Origin: an uncultured Gemmatimonadales bacterium
GTDB taxonomy: Bacteria > Gemmatimonadota > Gemmatimonadetes > JACCXV01 > JAHWKZ01
Length of the DNA stretch: 45,266 bases
Reading direction: 5' to 3'
Assembly (NCBI GenBank): GCA_947259315.1
Contig: CAMYLR010000004.1
Coordinates: 1-45,266 of the forward strand
Part shown: piece after piece, positions 25,357-32,593 of the stretch
Numbering within the stretch: the stretch's first letter is position 1
Layout: the number at the start of each line of letters is the position of its first letter
Position numbers and translations under genes: made by a program
The notes under the pieces: generated by a model
Told to the model about the DNA's origin: nothing
The model's input: only the letters and a program-made list of their open reading frames with translations
Databases searched by the model: none

Positions 25357-26913
25357 ATGAACGATCGCACAGAATCAACCCTGACTGGGAGAGCGAAACC
25401 GTCAGGCTACTGGGCTCTGGTCGGGGGGGCCGTAGCGATGACCGTCGCGCTGGCGGTTTTCGACCCCTACCTGTTCACCGGGGGCGACAATGTCGCTTAC
25501 TACGCCCTCGCGCGCGCTCTCGCGACCGGTCAAGGGTACGTGAACCTGATCGCACCGGGTGCTCGGCCAGAGACAGTGTACCCGCCTGGATACCCGGCGC
25601 TCCTGGTTCCGTTCTATTGGGTGTTCGGGGGATCGTTGGTGGCGCTCAAGATCCAATCGCTGCTCGCTGGAGCGATCGTCCTGGTAGCAACCTGGGGCAT
25701 CGCAGCTCGGGATCGCGGCTTGCCGCCCTGGGCACCGGTCGCGGCTGTGTGGCTGGTCGGCTTGGCACCGGTCTTCCTTCTGTACACTCACTTTGTGCTC
25801 TCTGACATGTCGTATACCGCGGTTGCGCTGCTGGCGCTGTGGGCGTTTTCTCGCGCCAATGGTGACGATTCCGGAGACGGACCCTCGATGAGTTGGTGGG
25901 TGGTGGGATGCCTGGTCATGCTGCTCGGCTTCTGGGTGCGAACGGCCGGCGTAGCGTTGATCGGCGCGGTTCTGTGCTGGGCCCTGCTGTACAGACATTG
26001 GCGGCACGTCGCCGTCGTGGTGGTCGCGATTGTGGGGGGCGCCTTACCGTGGTTGTGGTGGACCGCGCGCCGTCCGCCGGCGACGGGTGGCTACCTGCAA
26101 CAAGCCCGGGCCGCTGATCGTCTCGATCCCGAGAGCGGAGCGATCTCGGTAGCCGAGTTCGTTGAGCGGGGTTGGGAGAACCTCTCGTACTACGTGCAAA
26201 TCGATCTGCCCCAGCTTTTCTGGCCAACGTTTCCGATTCCGACCTCGGTGCGGTTGGTCGGCGCGGTTATCGGTGTCGCGCTAGTGATTATCGGAAGCTG
26301 GTCGCTCTTGAGACGACGTGGTGTGGCGGTGTGGGACCTGTACTTGCTGGCGACCCTCGCACTGCTGCTCTTGTGGCCGTGGAGGGGCGACCGGTTCTTT
26401 CTGACTCTGGTCCCGTTCGTTTGGCTCTACGTGCTGACCGGGTTGGATCGGGTCTTGTCGATCACGGGTCGACGGTGGGCCGCGCCACTCGTGGCTGTTG
26501 CGCTGGCGCTCGTTCTTGTCGTGGGAGCTCTGCGCACCGTGCCCGGTCAGTGGGCTTACACGCGAGCTTACCTGGATGGCAATAAGATGGCAGGGTACCC
26601 CGTTTTTTGGCAGGACTACTTTGAATCCGCCAAATGGATCGGAGAGAACAACCCCCAGGCGGTGATCACGGCCCGCAAGCCGACCTTCGCATGGTACTGG
26701 AGCCAACGCCCTAGTCTCGTCTATCCTTTCCACGGCGACCCGGATCGGACATGGGCGTTTCTGCGCCGCCGGGGCGTGACGCACATCATCGTCGATCCGC
26801 TCACGCAATCGTTTCTGGCGCCAATGTTCGAGCGCCAGGTCGACAACCTCGCGCTGGCGTACGCCGGACCGCATCGCGAGGTATTCGTGCTCCGATTGAT
26901 CCCGGGCGAGTAG
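25357..26913 (+). CDS. Polytopic membrane glycosyltransferase (GT39/ArnT-like)
   Basis: A 518-residue membrane protein with around ten hydrophobic segments and a soluble C-terminal part (about residues 400-518). The first outside loop contains GGDNVAYYALARAL, with an acidic residue where GT-C enzymes keep their catalytic Asp, and then TVYPPGYPALL, a pattern shared by ArnT and family 39 transferases. Such enzymes transfer sugars from polyprenyl-phosphate carriers on the periplasmic side. AAGGGGA lies upstream of the ATG. The 124 bases before it, shared with the divergent glycosyltransferase gene, hold both promoters, but I cannot name their elements. Substrate unknown. Confidence 0.8.
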   Translation: MNDRTESTLTGRAKPSGYWALVGGAVAMTVALAVFDPYLFTGGDNVAYYALARALATGQGYVNLIAPGARPETVYPPGYPALLVPFYWVFGGSLVALKIQSLLAGAIVLVATWGIAARDRGLPPWAPVAAVWLVGLAPVFLLYTHFVLSDMSYTAVALLALWAFSRANGDDSGDGPSMSWWVVGCLVMLLGFWVRTAGVALIGAVLCWALLYRHWRHVAVVVVAIVGGALPWLWWTARRPPATGGYLQQARAADRLDPESGAISVAEFVERGWENLSYYVQIDLPQLFWPTFPIPTSVRLVGAVIGVALVIIGSWSLLRRRGVAVWDLYLLATLALLLLWPWRGDRFFLTLVPFVWLYVLTGLDRVLSITGRRWAAPLVAVALALVLVVGALRTVPGQWAYTRAYLDGNKMAGYPVFWQDYFESAKWIGENNPQAVITARKPTFAWYWSQRPSLVYPFHGDPDRTWAFLRRRGVTHIIVDPLTQSFLAPMFERQVDNLALAYAGPHREVFVLRLIPGE

Positions 26914-26954
26914 CGACGAATGAGTATCGGATTACTGACATACCAGACACCGAC

Positions 26955-27566
26955 ATGCTGAAGCTCTTCAACGCCACGCCGTCGGGGAACTGCTACAAGG
27001 TGCGGCTCATTCTGGCCCACTTGGGCGTTCCCTACGACACAGTCGAGATCGACGTCACCAGCAGTGAGCCTCGGCCGCCCGAACTTCTGGCCCACAACCC
27101 GCTCGGCAAGGTGCCGGTTCTCATCTTCGATGACGGACGCGGGATGGCGGAGTCGAACTCTATTCTCTGGCACTTCGGGCGGGGAACACCGTACTTGCCG
27201 GATGACGAGGACGATCGCACGGAGGTCCTCAGATGGCTGTTCTTCGAGCAGAACATCCACGAGTCTACGATCGCCGTGAATCGTTTCCTGATCTCGTACT
27301 TGGATCGCGCTGATCATTTCGCCGACGTCATCGCGTTCAATCACCGGCGCGGGGTGGGGGCGCTCGATACGATGGAGCGTCATCTGTCGGAGCATGAGTT
27401 CTTTGTCGGTGGTTGCTACTCGATCGCGGACATCGCGTTCTACGCCTATACCCACGTGGCGGACGAGGGCGGTTTCGAACTGGGATCACGGCCCGCGATC
27501 CAGTGTTGGCTCGACAGGGTGCGCGCGCAGCCCGGCCACGTGACGATGAGCGGTGACGCACCGTGA
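26955..27566 (+). CDS. Glutathione S-transferase-like protein
   Basis: A 203-residue protein of the GST superfamily. The N-terminal thioredoxin fold (MLKLFNATPSGNCYKVRL, with Ser or Asn near the usual catalytic position) includes the cis-Pro turn in KVPVLIFDDG and the glutathione-binding ESNSILWHF. The C-terminal half is helical, with the conserved SIADIAFYAY N-capping box. Glutathione conjugation, reduction or dehalogenation are all possible; the haloalkane dehalogenase lies 260 bases on, beyond two tRNAs, so a link is only suggestive. The start is the ATG at 26955; reading further upstream in frame runs back into the membrane protein gene. Confidence 0.87.
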   Translation: MLKLFNATPSGNCYKVRLILAHLGVPYDTVEIDVTSSEPRPPELLAHNPLGKVPVLIFDDGRGMAESNSILWHFGRGTPYLPDDEDDRTEVLRWLFFEQNIHESTIAVNRFLISYLDRADHFADVIAFNHRRGVGALDTMERHLSEHEFFVGGCYSIADIAFYAYTHVADEGGFELGSRPAIQCWLDRVRAQPGHVTMSGDAP

Positions 27567-27592
27567 CCCGGAGTGATACATTGATCTCGGGT

Positions 27593-27670
27593 GGTGGGCG
27601 TAGCTCAGGTGGTTAGAGCACCAGGTTGTGGCCCTGGGGGTCGGGGGTTCGAGTCCCCTCGCTCACCCCA
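27593..27670 (+). tRNA. tRNA-His (anticodon GUG)
   Basis: A complete cloverleaf with encoded CCA. The extra 5' G (-1) at 27593 faces C73, as histidine tRNAs require. Acceptor GTGGGCG/CGCTCAC has one G-T pair; the anticodon loop TTGTGGC carries GTG; the T-arm is GGGGG-TTCGAGT-CCCCT. Confidence 0.96.
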
Positions 27671-27705
27671 ACAACGACGGACGGTATCCCAGCAGACATC
27701 TCTGT

Positions 27706-27781
27706 GGGCCGCTAGCTCAATTGGCAGAGCAACTGGCTCTTAACCAGTAGGTTCCAGGTTCGATTCCTGGGCGGCCCACCA
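27706..27781 (+). tRNA. tRNA-Lys (anticodon CUU)
   Basis: A complete 76-base cloverleaf with encoded CCA: acceptor GGGCCGC/GCGGCCC, anticodon stem ACTGG/CCAGT around loop CTCTTAA (anticodon CTT), T-arm CCAGG-TTCGATT-CCTGG. It lies 35 bases after tRNA-His and is probably cotranscribed with it. Confidence 0.97.
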
Positions 27782-27828
27782 GAGCTCCTTCCCACAGCGT
27801 AGACCCGACAAAGCGAGGGATTGGCACC

Positions 27829-28722
27829 GTGATATTGAGAACCCCCGCGGAAAGATTCGAGAACCTTGCGGGTTATCCGTTCGAGCCGAATCACGTCGAC
27901 TTCGTCGGAGCACGAATGCATTACGTCGACGAACCCGGCGGATCGGGCGAGACCGTGTTGATGCTCCATGGGGAGCCAAGCTGGAGCTATCTGTATCGCA
28001 AGATGATACCGATCGTTTCAGCTGCCGGTCACCGCGTTGTGGCCCCCGATCTGATCGGCTTCGGAAAGTCCGACAAATTCACCGATCCCGGGAGGTACAC
28101 GTACCAGATGCATGTCGACAGTATCGTCAACTTGATCGAAACCCTCGATCTCAAAAACATCACTCTGATTTGTCAGGATTGGGGAGGGTTGATTGGCTTG
28201 CGGATCGCCGCCGAGCATCCCGATCGATTCTCCCGGATCGTGGCCGCGAATACCGCTCTTCCAACCGGAGACGAGAGAATACCCGCTGCTTTCAAGGTCT
28301 GGAGAGCCTTCTCTCAGGCGACCCCAGTTTTTCCCGTAGGCGGGCTAATCAAGTTCGCGTGCAAGACAAAGCTCACGAAGGGAATCGTGGATGGGTATAA
28401 CGCACCGTTCCCCAGCAGGAAGTACAAGGTCGCCGCAAGGGTGTTTCCGCTGCTTGTGCCGACTGTCCCGGATAACCCGGCTTCGGAAGCCAACCGCGCT
28501 GCGTGGAGGGCGCTAGAGAAATGGGAAAAGCCGTTCCTAACGGCGTTTAGCGATGGCGATCCGATCATGCGCGGGCTGGACAGGATCTTCCAGAACCGCA
28601 TTCCAGGCGCCAAGAACCAACCGCACGCGCTTATCAGAGGCGCCGGCCATTTCTTGCAGGAAGACAAGGGTGAAGAGCTCGCCGCGCTGGTTGTCGAGTT
28701 TATTGGTCGGAGTGAGGGGTGA
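27829..28722 (+). CDS. Haloalkane dehalogenase (HLD-I type)
   Basis: A 297-residue alpha/beta hydrolase that cleaves carbon-halogen bonds by an ester intermediate. The nucleophile is Asp117 in CQDWGG, the oxyanion region is HGEPSW (48-53), the catalytic acid is Asp244 in SDGDPI, and the base is His274 in GAGHFLQED. The Asp after strand 7 and the NTALPTG segment place it in subfamily I, like DhlA. Trp118 and perhaps Trp158 would hold the halide. The start is GTG at 27829. It is a single gene with its own terminator. Substrate range cannot be read from sequence; epoxide hydrolase is less likely given the DWGG/SDGDPI pair. Confidence 0.9.
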   Translation: MILRTPAERFENLAGYPFEPNHVDFVGARMHYVDEPGGSGETVLMLHGEPSWSYLYRKMIPIVSAAGHRVVAPDLIGFGKSDKFTDPGRYTYQMHVDSIVNLIETLDLKNITLICQDWGGLIGLRIAAEHPDRFSRIVAANTALPTGDERIPAAFKVWRAFSQATPVFPVGGLIKFACKTKLTKGIVDGYNAPFPSRKYKVAARVFPLLVPTVPDNPASEANRAAWRALEKWEKPFLTAFSDGDPIMRGLDRIFQNRIPGAKNQPHALIRGAGHFLQEDKGEELAALVVEFIGRSEG

Positions 28723-28764
28723 TGTAGCCTCGAGCTTAGCTCAAATGTGCCAGAACACAGGGAG

Positions 28765-28797
28765 GGGCGACCCACATCTTTGATGGGTCGCCCTTTT
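28765..28797 (+). terminator. Rho-independent terminator after haloalkane dehalogenase
   Basis: GGGCGACCCA and TGGGTCGCCC form a perfect 10-bp stem with a 9-base loop, followed by TTTT. It closes the dehalogenase unit and separates it from the tadE promoter region. Confidence 0.9.
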
Positions 28798-28853
28798 CAG
28801 TTTGCTGCCAACACTCATCCGCGCTGTGAGGTGGAAAGCCTTTTATCCCGGGT

Positions 28854-28871
28854 GTGGAAGCATGGTTCCTA
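28854..28871 (+). promoter_or_regulatory. Palindromic box D (GTGGAAGC-N4-TTCCTA) upstream of tadE
   Basis: An exact match to GTGGAAGC-N4-TTCCTA (spacer ATGG), identical in its 14 fixed positions to boxes B and C near the left edge. A degenerate half-copy, GTGGAA at 28831-28836, lies 23 bases before it. It points toward the TadE/TadG genes. A CATAAT at 28911-28916 lies where an activator-dependent -10 would be expected relative to the box. Confidence 0.6.
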
Positions 28872-28938
28872 TTCGCGGCAAGAAAGTGCCCGTTCGGCCA
28901 CGAGACTTTTCATAATCGGAAGCACCGCGCCAAAACTA

Positions 28939-28967
28939 TTGAACGCATTTCATCGTTCGGGTAGAGT
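28939..28967 (+). promoter_or_regulatory. Predicted promoter for tadE-tadG
   Basis: TTGAAC (28939-28944) and TAGAGT (28962-28967) with a 17-base spacer give a reasonable sigma-70-type promoter about 95 bases upstream of the tadE start. An alternative -10, CATAAT at 28911, fits better with activation from box D; both may be used. Confidence 0.45.
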
Positions 28968-28995
28968 GAGACATCCCCCGAGGAAAACTGTTTGA

Positions 28996-29037
28996 AGCGG
29001 CACCGAAACCGGACTAGGCAGAGCCGGACGAACCGCT
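28996..29037 (+). ncRNA. Structured 5' leader of tadE (candidate cis-regulatory RNA)
   Basis: In the leader of tadE, AGCGG (28996-29000) can pair with CCGCT (29033-29037). Inside that, CCGG (29009-29012) can pair with CCGG (29024-29027) around an 11-base loop. The nested stems end 25 bases before the ATG. It does not show the GCAAAGC core of the c-di-GMP-I class. It could be a small cis-regulatory element or chance pairing in GC-rich DNA. Confidence 0.3.
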
Positions 29038-29062
29038 GGTCGAGGAAGAACCGGAGGGAGTA

Positions 29063-29509
29063 ATGAGGGCAGGACGTTTCAATTGTAGGCGCGGACAGAC
29101 GATGATCGAGTTCGCAATGGTCATCCCGATCGTGGCACTCCTCTTTATGGGGATCTTCGATTTCTCGCGCTTTTTCTACACTCAGCTAACGCTGCAACAC
29201 GCCATTCATGAGGCGACGCGTTTCGCGGTCACTGGCGCCGCGCTCGATGATGGCCAGGGTAACACAATGTCGCGGGCTGAGTCGATCAAGAGCGTAATCA
29301 CGAAAGAGGCGATAGCGCTCGATCTCGACGTGAATGAGCTCATCGTTGATCCGGCCGACGGTGGCGGCCCGAGCGAGGTCGTGACGGTGACCGGCAACTT
29401 CGAGTTTCAGTTCGTGACCCCTGGCGTCAGCACGTTTTTCCCCGGTGGCAAGTATGACTTCACCGTTGCGACGGCTATGAAGAACGAGCCGTTCACGGGG
29501 GCACCATAA
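29063..29509 (+). CDS. TadE-like minor pseudopilin
   Basis: A 148-residue protein with a TadE-type N-terminus: a short basic leader, then RRG followed by QTMIEFAMVIPIVALLF and more hydrophobic residues. The Gly then Glu at +5 and Phe at +6 fits a prepilin-peptidase cleavage site as in Flp/Tad minor pilins. The remainder is a periplasmic beta-containing domain without Cys. It would be a minor component of a tight-adherence pilus or an anchored envelope protein. The ATG has GGAGGG just upstream. It overlaps the TadG-like gene as TAATG. No tadA, tadB, tadC, tadZ or flp gene is in the window. Confidence 0.88.
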   Translation: MRAGRFNCRRGQTMIEFAMVIPIVALLFMGIFDFSRFFYTQLTLQHAIHEATRFAVTGAALDDGQGNTMSRAESIKSVITKEAIALDLDVNELIVDPADGGGPSEVVTVTGNFEFQFVTPGVSTFFPGGKYDFTVATAMKNEPFTGAP

Positions 29510-30723
29510 TGACTAACGGGATGGGGAGTTCGTCCATGCGAAAGAAGAGCGCTTTCTGGCACCGAGTGATACGCAACGAGCGAGGAACCGTTTTGGCGTT
29601 CGTCGCAGTGAGCCTGGTCGGGCTGCTCGGGATCGCCGGTTTGGCGCTCGATTCGGGGCGCGCCTACGTCAAGCGATCCGAGCTGTCACGTGCGGTGGAT
29701 GCGGCTGCGCTCGGCGGCGCTGCTGCGCTGCGTCAAAGCCAGGCCGATGCAGAGCAGCGGATCATAACACTCGCCAAGGCCAATGGCGTTGATCCGGCCA
29801 TGCTCAACTACTCGTTCGGCGTCAACGCTGCTGGTGAGAACACTGTCTCTGTCAGCGCCAACGAGATCGTTCCGACGACCTTTATGCGCGTCCTAGGGCG
29901 GGATGAGGTCGGCGTCGCGGCAGCAGCCGAGGCGACGGTTCCGCCGCTCGACCTGGTCCTGGTTTTGGATCAGTCGGGCTCGATCGCCCGTGAAGGTGCG
30001 TGGGACGACCTGCAGAACGCAGCCAAGGACTTTATCGACAACTTCAGTGAATCGGTCGACCAGGTCGGGTTGGTCTCGTTCCAGGTTCGAGCCGGCCAAC
30101 ACGTGCCCCTGAGCCAGCCGTTCCGGAGCAACATCCGGGCAGCGATCGACGCCATGACTTCGGTCGGCGACACCAACACCGGTGAGGGGTTGAGGGTCGG
30201 CAAGGAGACACTCATCAATGGTCCGACACGGAACGGTTCGGTTCAGGTGGTCGTGTTCTTCACCGACGGCCGGCCGACAGCATTCCGTGGGAAGATCGGC
30301 GGCCAGGACCGCGCCGCAGCGGTGTCAACTCGCATTACCGGTAAAGTAAGAGGCTACTTCGACAACCCCGATGCGTTGCCACTGAATCAAATCGCGAGAG
30401 CCGACGGGTGTCGGGGCGTGCCGTCGTGTTTTGGCATGAACGAGAACGCGGTCCGCGCCCGCGGCAAGGCCAACGGACGGCAAGAGGCGAATCGAATCCG
30501 ACAGAACAACATCTATCTGTTCACGATCGGGCTCGGGAACCCGAACAACCCGGATCCGATCCTGACGCCGGACATGAACTACTTACGCGAGCTGGCGAAC
30601 GAGGACGGCGTCACCGATGCGAGCCAGCCGCAGGGGAGCGCGTACTTCGCGCCCACCGCTGCCGAGCTCGACGATGTGTTTCAAGCCGTGGCCCAAGACA
30701 TCCTGGTCCGGCTGAGCAAGTAA
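29509..30723 (+). CDS. TadG-like protein with von Willebrand factor A domain
   Basis: A 404-residue protein. Residues 25-75 are the TadG-type anchor (RNERGTVLAFVAVSLVGLL, then LALDSGRAYVKRSEL and a helix AVDAAALGGAAAL). From about residue 148 a VWA domain carries a complete MIDAS: DQSGS, Thr in DTNTGEGL, and Asp in FFTDGRPT. Within the VWA region is an inserted loop with two cysteines (GCRGVPSC), probably disulfide-bonded outside the cytoplasm. VWA-TadG proteins are linked to adhesion and pilus function. It forms a two-gene unit with the TadE-like gene, under box D. A GC-rich hairpin follows the stop. Confidence 0.9.
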   Translation: MTNGMGSSSMRKKSAFWHRVIRNERGTVLAFVAVSLVGLLGIAGLALDSGRAYVKRSELSRAVDAAALGGAAALRQSQADAEQRIITLAKANGVDPAMLNYSFGVNAAGENTVSVSANEIVPTTFMRVLGRDEVGVAAAAEATVPPLDLVLVLDQSGSIAREGAWDDLQNAAKDFIDNFSESVDQVGLVSFQVRAGQHVPLSQPFRSNIRAAIDAMTSVGDTNTGEGLRVGKETLINGPTRNGSVQVVVFFTDGRPTAFRGKIGGQDRAAAVSTRITGKVRGYFDNPDALPLNQIARADGCRGVPSCFGMNENAVRARGKANGRQEANRIRQNNIYLFTIGLGNPNNPDPILTPDMNYLRELANEDGVTDASQPQGSAYFAPTAAELDDVFQAVAQDILVRLSK

Positions 30724-30749
30724 CCCAGGCTTCCCCCGCTTCTCCCTCA

Positions 30750-30781
30750 GGCGCGGTCGATCTTTCGGGATTGGCCGCGCC
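30750..30781. other. GC-rich hairpin between convergent genes
   Basis: GGCGCGG (30750-30756) pairs with CCGCGCC (30775-30781) in the short gap between the TadG-like gene and the convergent GNAT gene. There is no T-run on either side, so it is not a standard intrinsic terminator, though it may still attenuate read-through. Confidence 0.4.
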
Positions 30782-30789
30782 GCCCTCGT

Positions 30790-31320
30790 TCAACCCTCGG
30801 AATCCTCAGCGTGCCAGACGAACACGTTCGTATAGCCACCATCCGAGTCGTGGGTGGTTTCCAGGTGAGACATACCGACCTTCAGGAGAACGCGATGTGA
30901 TGCGACATGCTCAGGGGCGGTCGTGGCGATGATCCTCCGCAGGCCGAGGTGCTCCACCGCGTAGGTGAGCATCCCGTCGACCGCTTCGGTGGCCAGGCCA
31001 CGACCCCAGTATGCGCGCAGGAGCGCATACTTGATCTCAGGTTCGGGTTGACCACCGGGGTGAACGATTCCGCAGAACCCGACCACCGAACCAGACTGCT
31101 TCAGCACCAAAGCCGACATCCCGTAACCCCGAGCGGCGTAGTTCTGCTTCGTCACCTCGATCCACCTGATGCAACTCTCTCGGTCGAGTGGCTGACCGTC
31201 GTCGACCCATCGCATCGCCTTGGCGTCACCGTAGACCGCCTGCATGGAGCCGACATCCCAATCGGTGATGTGACGCACGAGCAGGCGCTCGGTCTCATAG
31301 ATCGTTTCTAGGTCATTCAC
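30790..31320 (-). CDS. GNAT-family N-acetyltransferase (RimJ/RimL-like)
   Basis: A 176-residue acetyltransferase using acetyl-CoA. The start region ETERLLVRHITDWD is the RimJ/RimL-type opening, the core strand is VVGFCGIVH, the pyrophosphate-binding loop is YWGRGLATEAVDGML, and RRIIATTAPEHVASHRVLLKVGM forms the end of the fold. The substrate could be a protein N-terminus, an amino-acid-like compound or a drug. The GTG at 31320 is chosen as it begins just before the domain; the frame stays open to a TTG at 31440 but that extension is Arg-rich and unlike the family. It is convergent with the TadG-like gene. Confidence 0.85.
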   Translation of the reverse strand: MNDLETIYETERLLVRHITDWDVGSMQAVYGDAKAMRWVDDGQPLDRESCIRWIEVTKQNYAARGYGMSALVLKQSGSVVGFCGIVHPGGQPEPEIKYALLRAYWGRGLATEAVDGMLTYAVEHLGLRRIIATTAPEHVASHRVLLKVGMSHLETTHDSDGGYTNVFVWHAEDSEG

Positions 31321-31534
31321 GGCTGTGGGTACCTGAGTAAAAAGCGCGATTCGGGACGCGAGCCGATCGTCAGCCACTCGCCGATATCCTCGCGTGGCCT
31401 CATCTCGGGGGCGCGAGCCGTTCTCCGTAGCTCGTTGCAACGCAATCTAGTAGCCGGCCTTCCCCTGGTTCGGCCCACGCGTTGCCCATGGGGCACGCAC
31501 AAGATCGTAGAACGAGCCCGAACGGAGGGGAGGA

Positions 31535-31549
31535 ATGTTTCAAGAATGA
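31535..31549 (+). other. Possible four-residue leader peptide (MFQE) coupled to the lipoprotein
   Basis: An ATG at 31535 follows GGAGGGGAGG and reads Met-Phe-Gln-Glu-stop. Its TGA overlaps the lipoprotein ATG as ATGA. Ribosomes loading at this strong site could translate the peptide and re-initiate. Alternatively the site simply serves the ATG at 31546 with a long 12-base spacing. Confidence 0.3.
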
Positions 31550-32562
31550 GAACAGCAATACCAATCCTAGCGGGAGCGCTGATCGTCCTCGCGGCCTGCA
31601 ACGAAGATGCCACAGGGCCTACCATCGATCCCGGTCCAGACGCGACTCGACCCGACGTCGCCGTGCTCCCACCCGATCCGCAACTGCCCAACACGATCGA
31701 TACCGATCGGGACGGCCTGCCAGACACCGAGGAAGAGATCCTGCTGCGGCAGTTTCGACCTTATTGGTACTTCGATGGACAGGAATTCATCTTCCCGATC
31801 TCGATCGCTCAGTGGGGCCTAGCGACGGGCTCCATATCGCAGGGCAGCTCGAGAATTCAGTACAACAACCTCTACACGCTGAAGAATGCTGCGCTGTCCC
31901 TGAGCAGAGGCGTTATGAAGCCGATCGAGTTCCTCATCGTCGGCAATCGCGAGGATAATGCGCCGGTCTACGTGGATGCGGTACCGATGCCCGAGACTTT
32001 TTCGGTCGGTGGGAAGAACAACTTGGTCTGGCTTCACTATTACCTGTTTTTCGGCGACGATGCCAAGCTGATCCTATGGCCCAACAGTTTGCGACATCGG
32101 GGCGATTGGGAGCACATCTGCATTCTGGTCGAGCGCAGTGCCGCCGGTATCCGGCAGCGCCCGCCGGTCAAGCTCCACTTCCATCATCACGGCGATCTCG
32201 ACGTCAGCTCGACGGCGTACGCGTATCACACCGACTACTGGGGCCATAAGCATCCTCGGGTCTACGTTGAGGCCGGAGCTCACGGTATGTACCGCAATCC
32301 GGGTCGCGGCCCGGTCGGGCCACACAACAGCAACGCCGGATCACCCGACGACCCACTCGATAACCCGTTGCGCTTTATGGTGTCGCACTGGTCGACTCGG
32401 TTCGGCCAGGCACGGGACGAGAAAGAGATCTTGCAGCGATTCCGTGGTAAGTGGGGAGACAGCAGCGGCAGCCCCAAGGGACCGCTGCAGTACAACAACA
32501 GCTGTGATCACGACTACGTCAAGCGCCCTAAGTCGTTTAGCTTCCGTCTTTCGGATTGCTGA
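31546..32562 (+). CDS. Lipoprotein with Vps62-like domain
   Basis: A 338-residue exported lipoprotein: signal peptide with lipobox LAAC (Cys18), an Asp/Pro-rich linker, then DTDRDGLPDTEE, a calcium-binding-type DxDxDG repeat. The main domain has FRPYWYFDG, NLVWLHYYLFFGDD, HRGDWEHICILVE, KLHFHHHGD and YVEAGAHGMY. I recognise this layout as similar to the Vps62 (DUF946) family of eukaryotes and some bacteria, for which no reaction is established; it is His-rich and might bind metal. The ATG overlaps a possible four-codon leader peptide. The upstream frame to 31435 is not used, because it lacks a signal peptide. Confidence 0.8.
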   Translation: MRTAIPILAGALIVLAACNEDATGPTIDPGPDATRPDVAVLPPDPQLPNTIDTDRDGLPDTEEEILLRQFRPYWYFDGQEFIFPISIAQWGLATGSISQGSSRIQYNNLYTLKNAALSLSRGVMKPIEFLIVGNREDNAPVYVDAVPMPETFSVGGKNNLVWLHYYLFFGDDAKLILWPNSLRHRGDWEHICILVERSAAGIRQRPPVKLHFHHHGDLDVSSTAYAYHTDYWGHKHPRVYVEAGAHGMYRNPGRGPVGPHNSNAGSPDDPLDNPLRFMVSHWSTRFGQARDEKEILQRFRGKWGDSSGSPKGPLQYNNSCDHDYVKRPKSFSFRLSDC

Positions 32563-32593
32563 CGTACCAAACGTTGGATGTCGAGGTGTCCCA

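Noticed and set aside
26751-26954. In-frame N-terminal extension of the GST-like protein
   Set aside because: It runs through the end of the membrane glycosyltransferase gene; the thioredoxin fold starts at the ATG at 26955.
27712-27979. Two minus-strand frames across tRNA-Lys (ending NLEPTG and NLLVKSQLLCQLS)
   Set aside because: Antisense translation of tRNA-Lys and of the start of the dehalogenase gene; a common annotation artefact.
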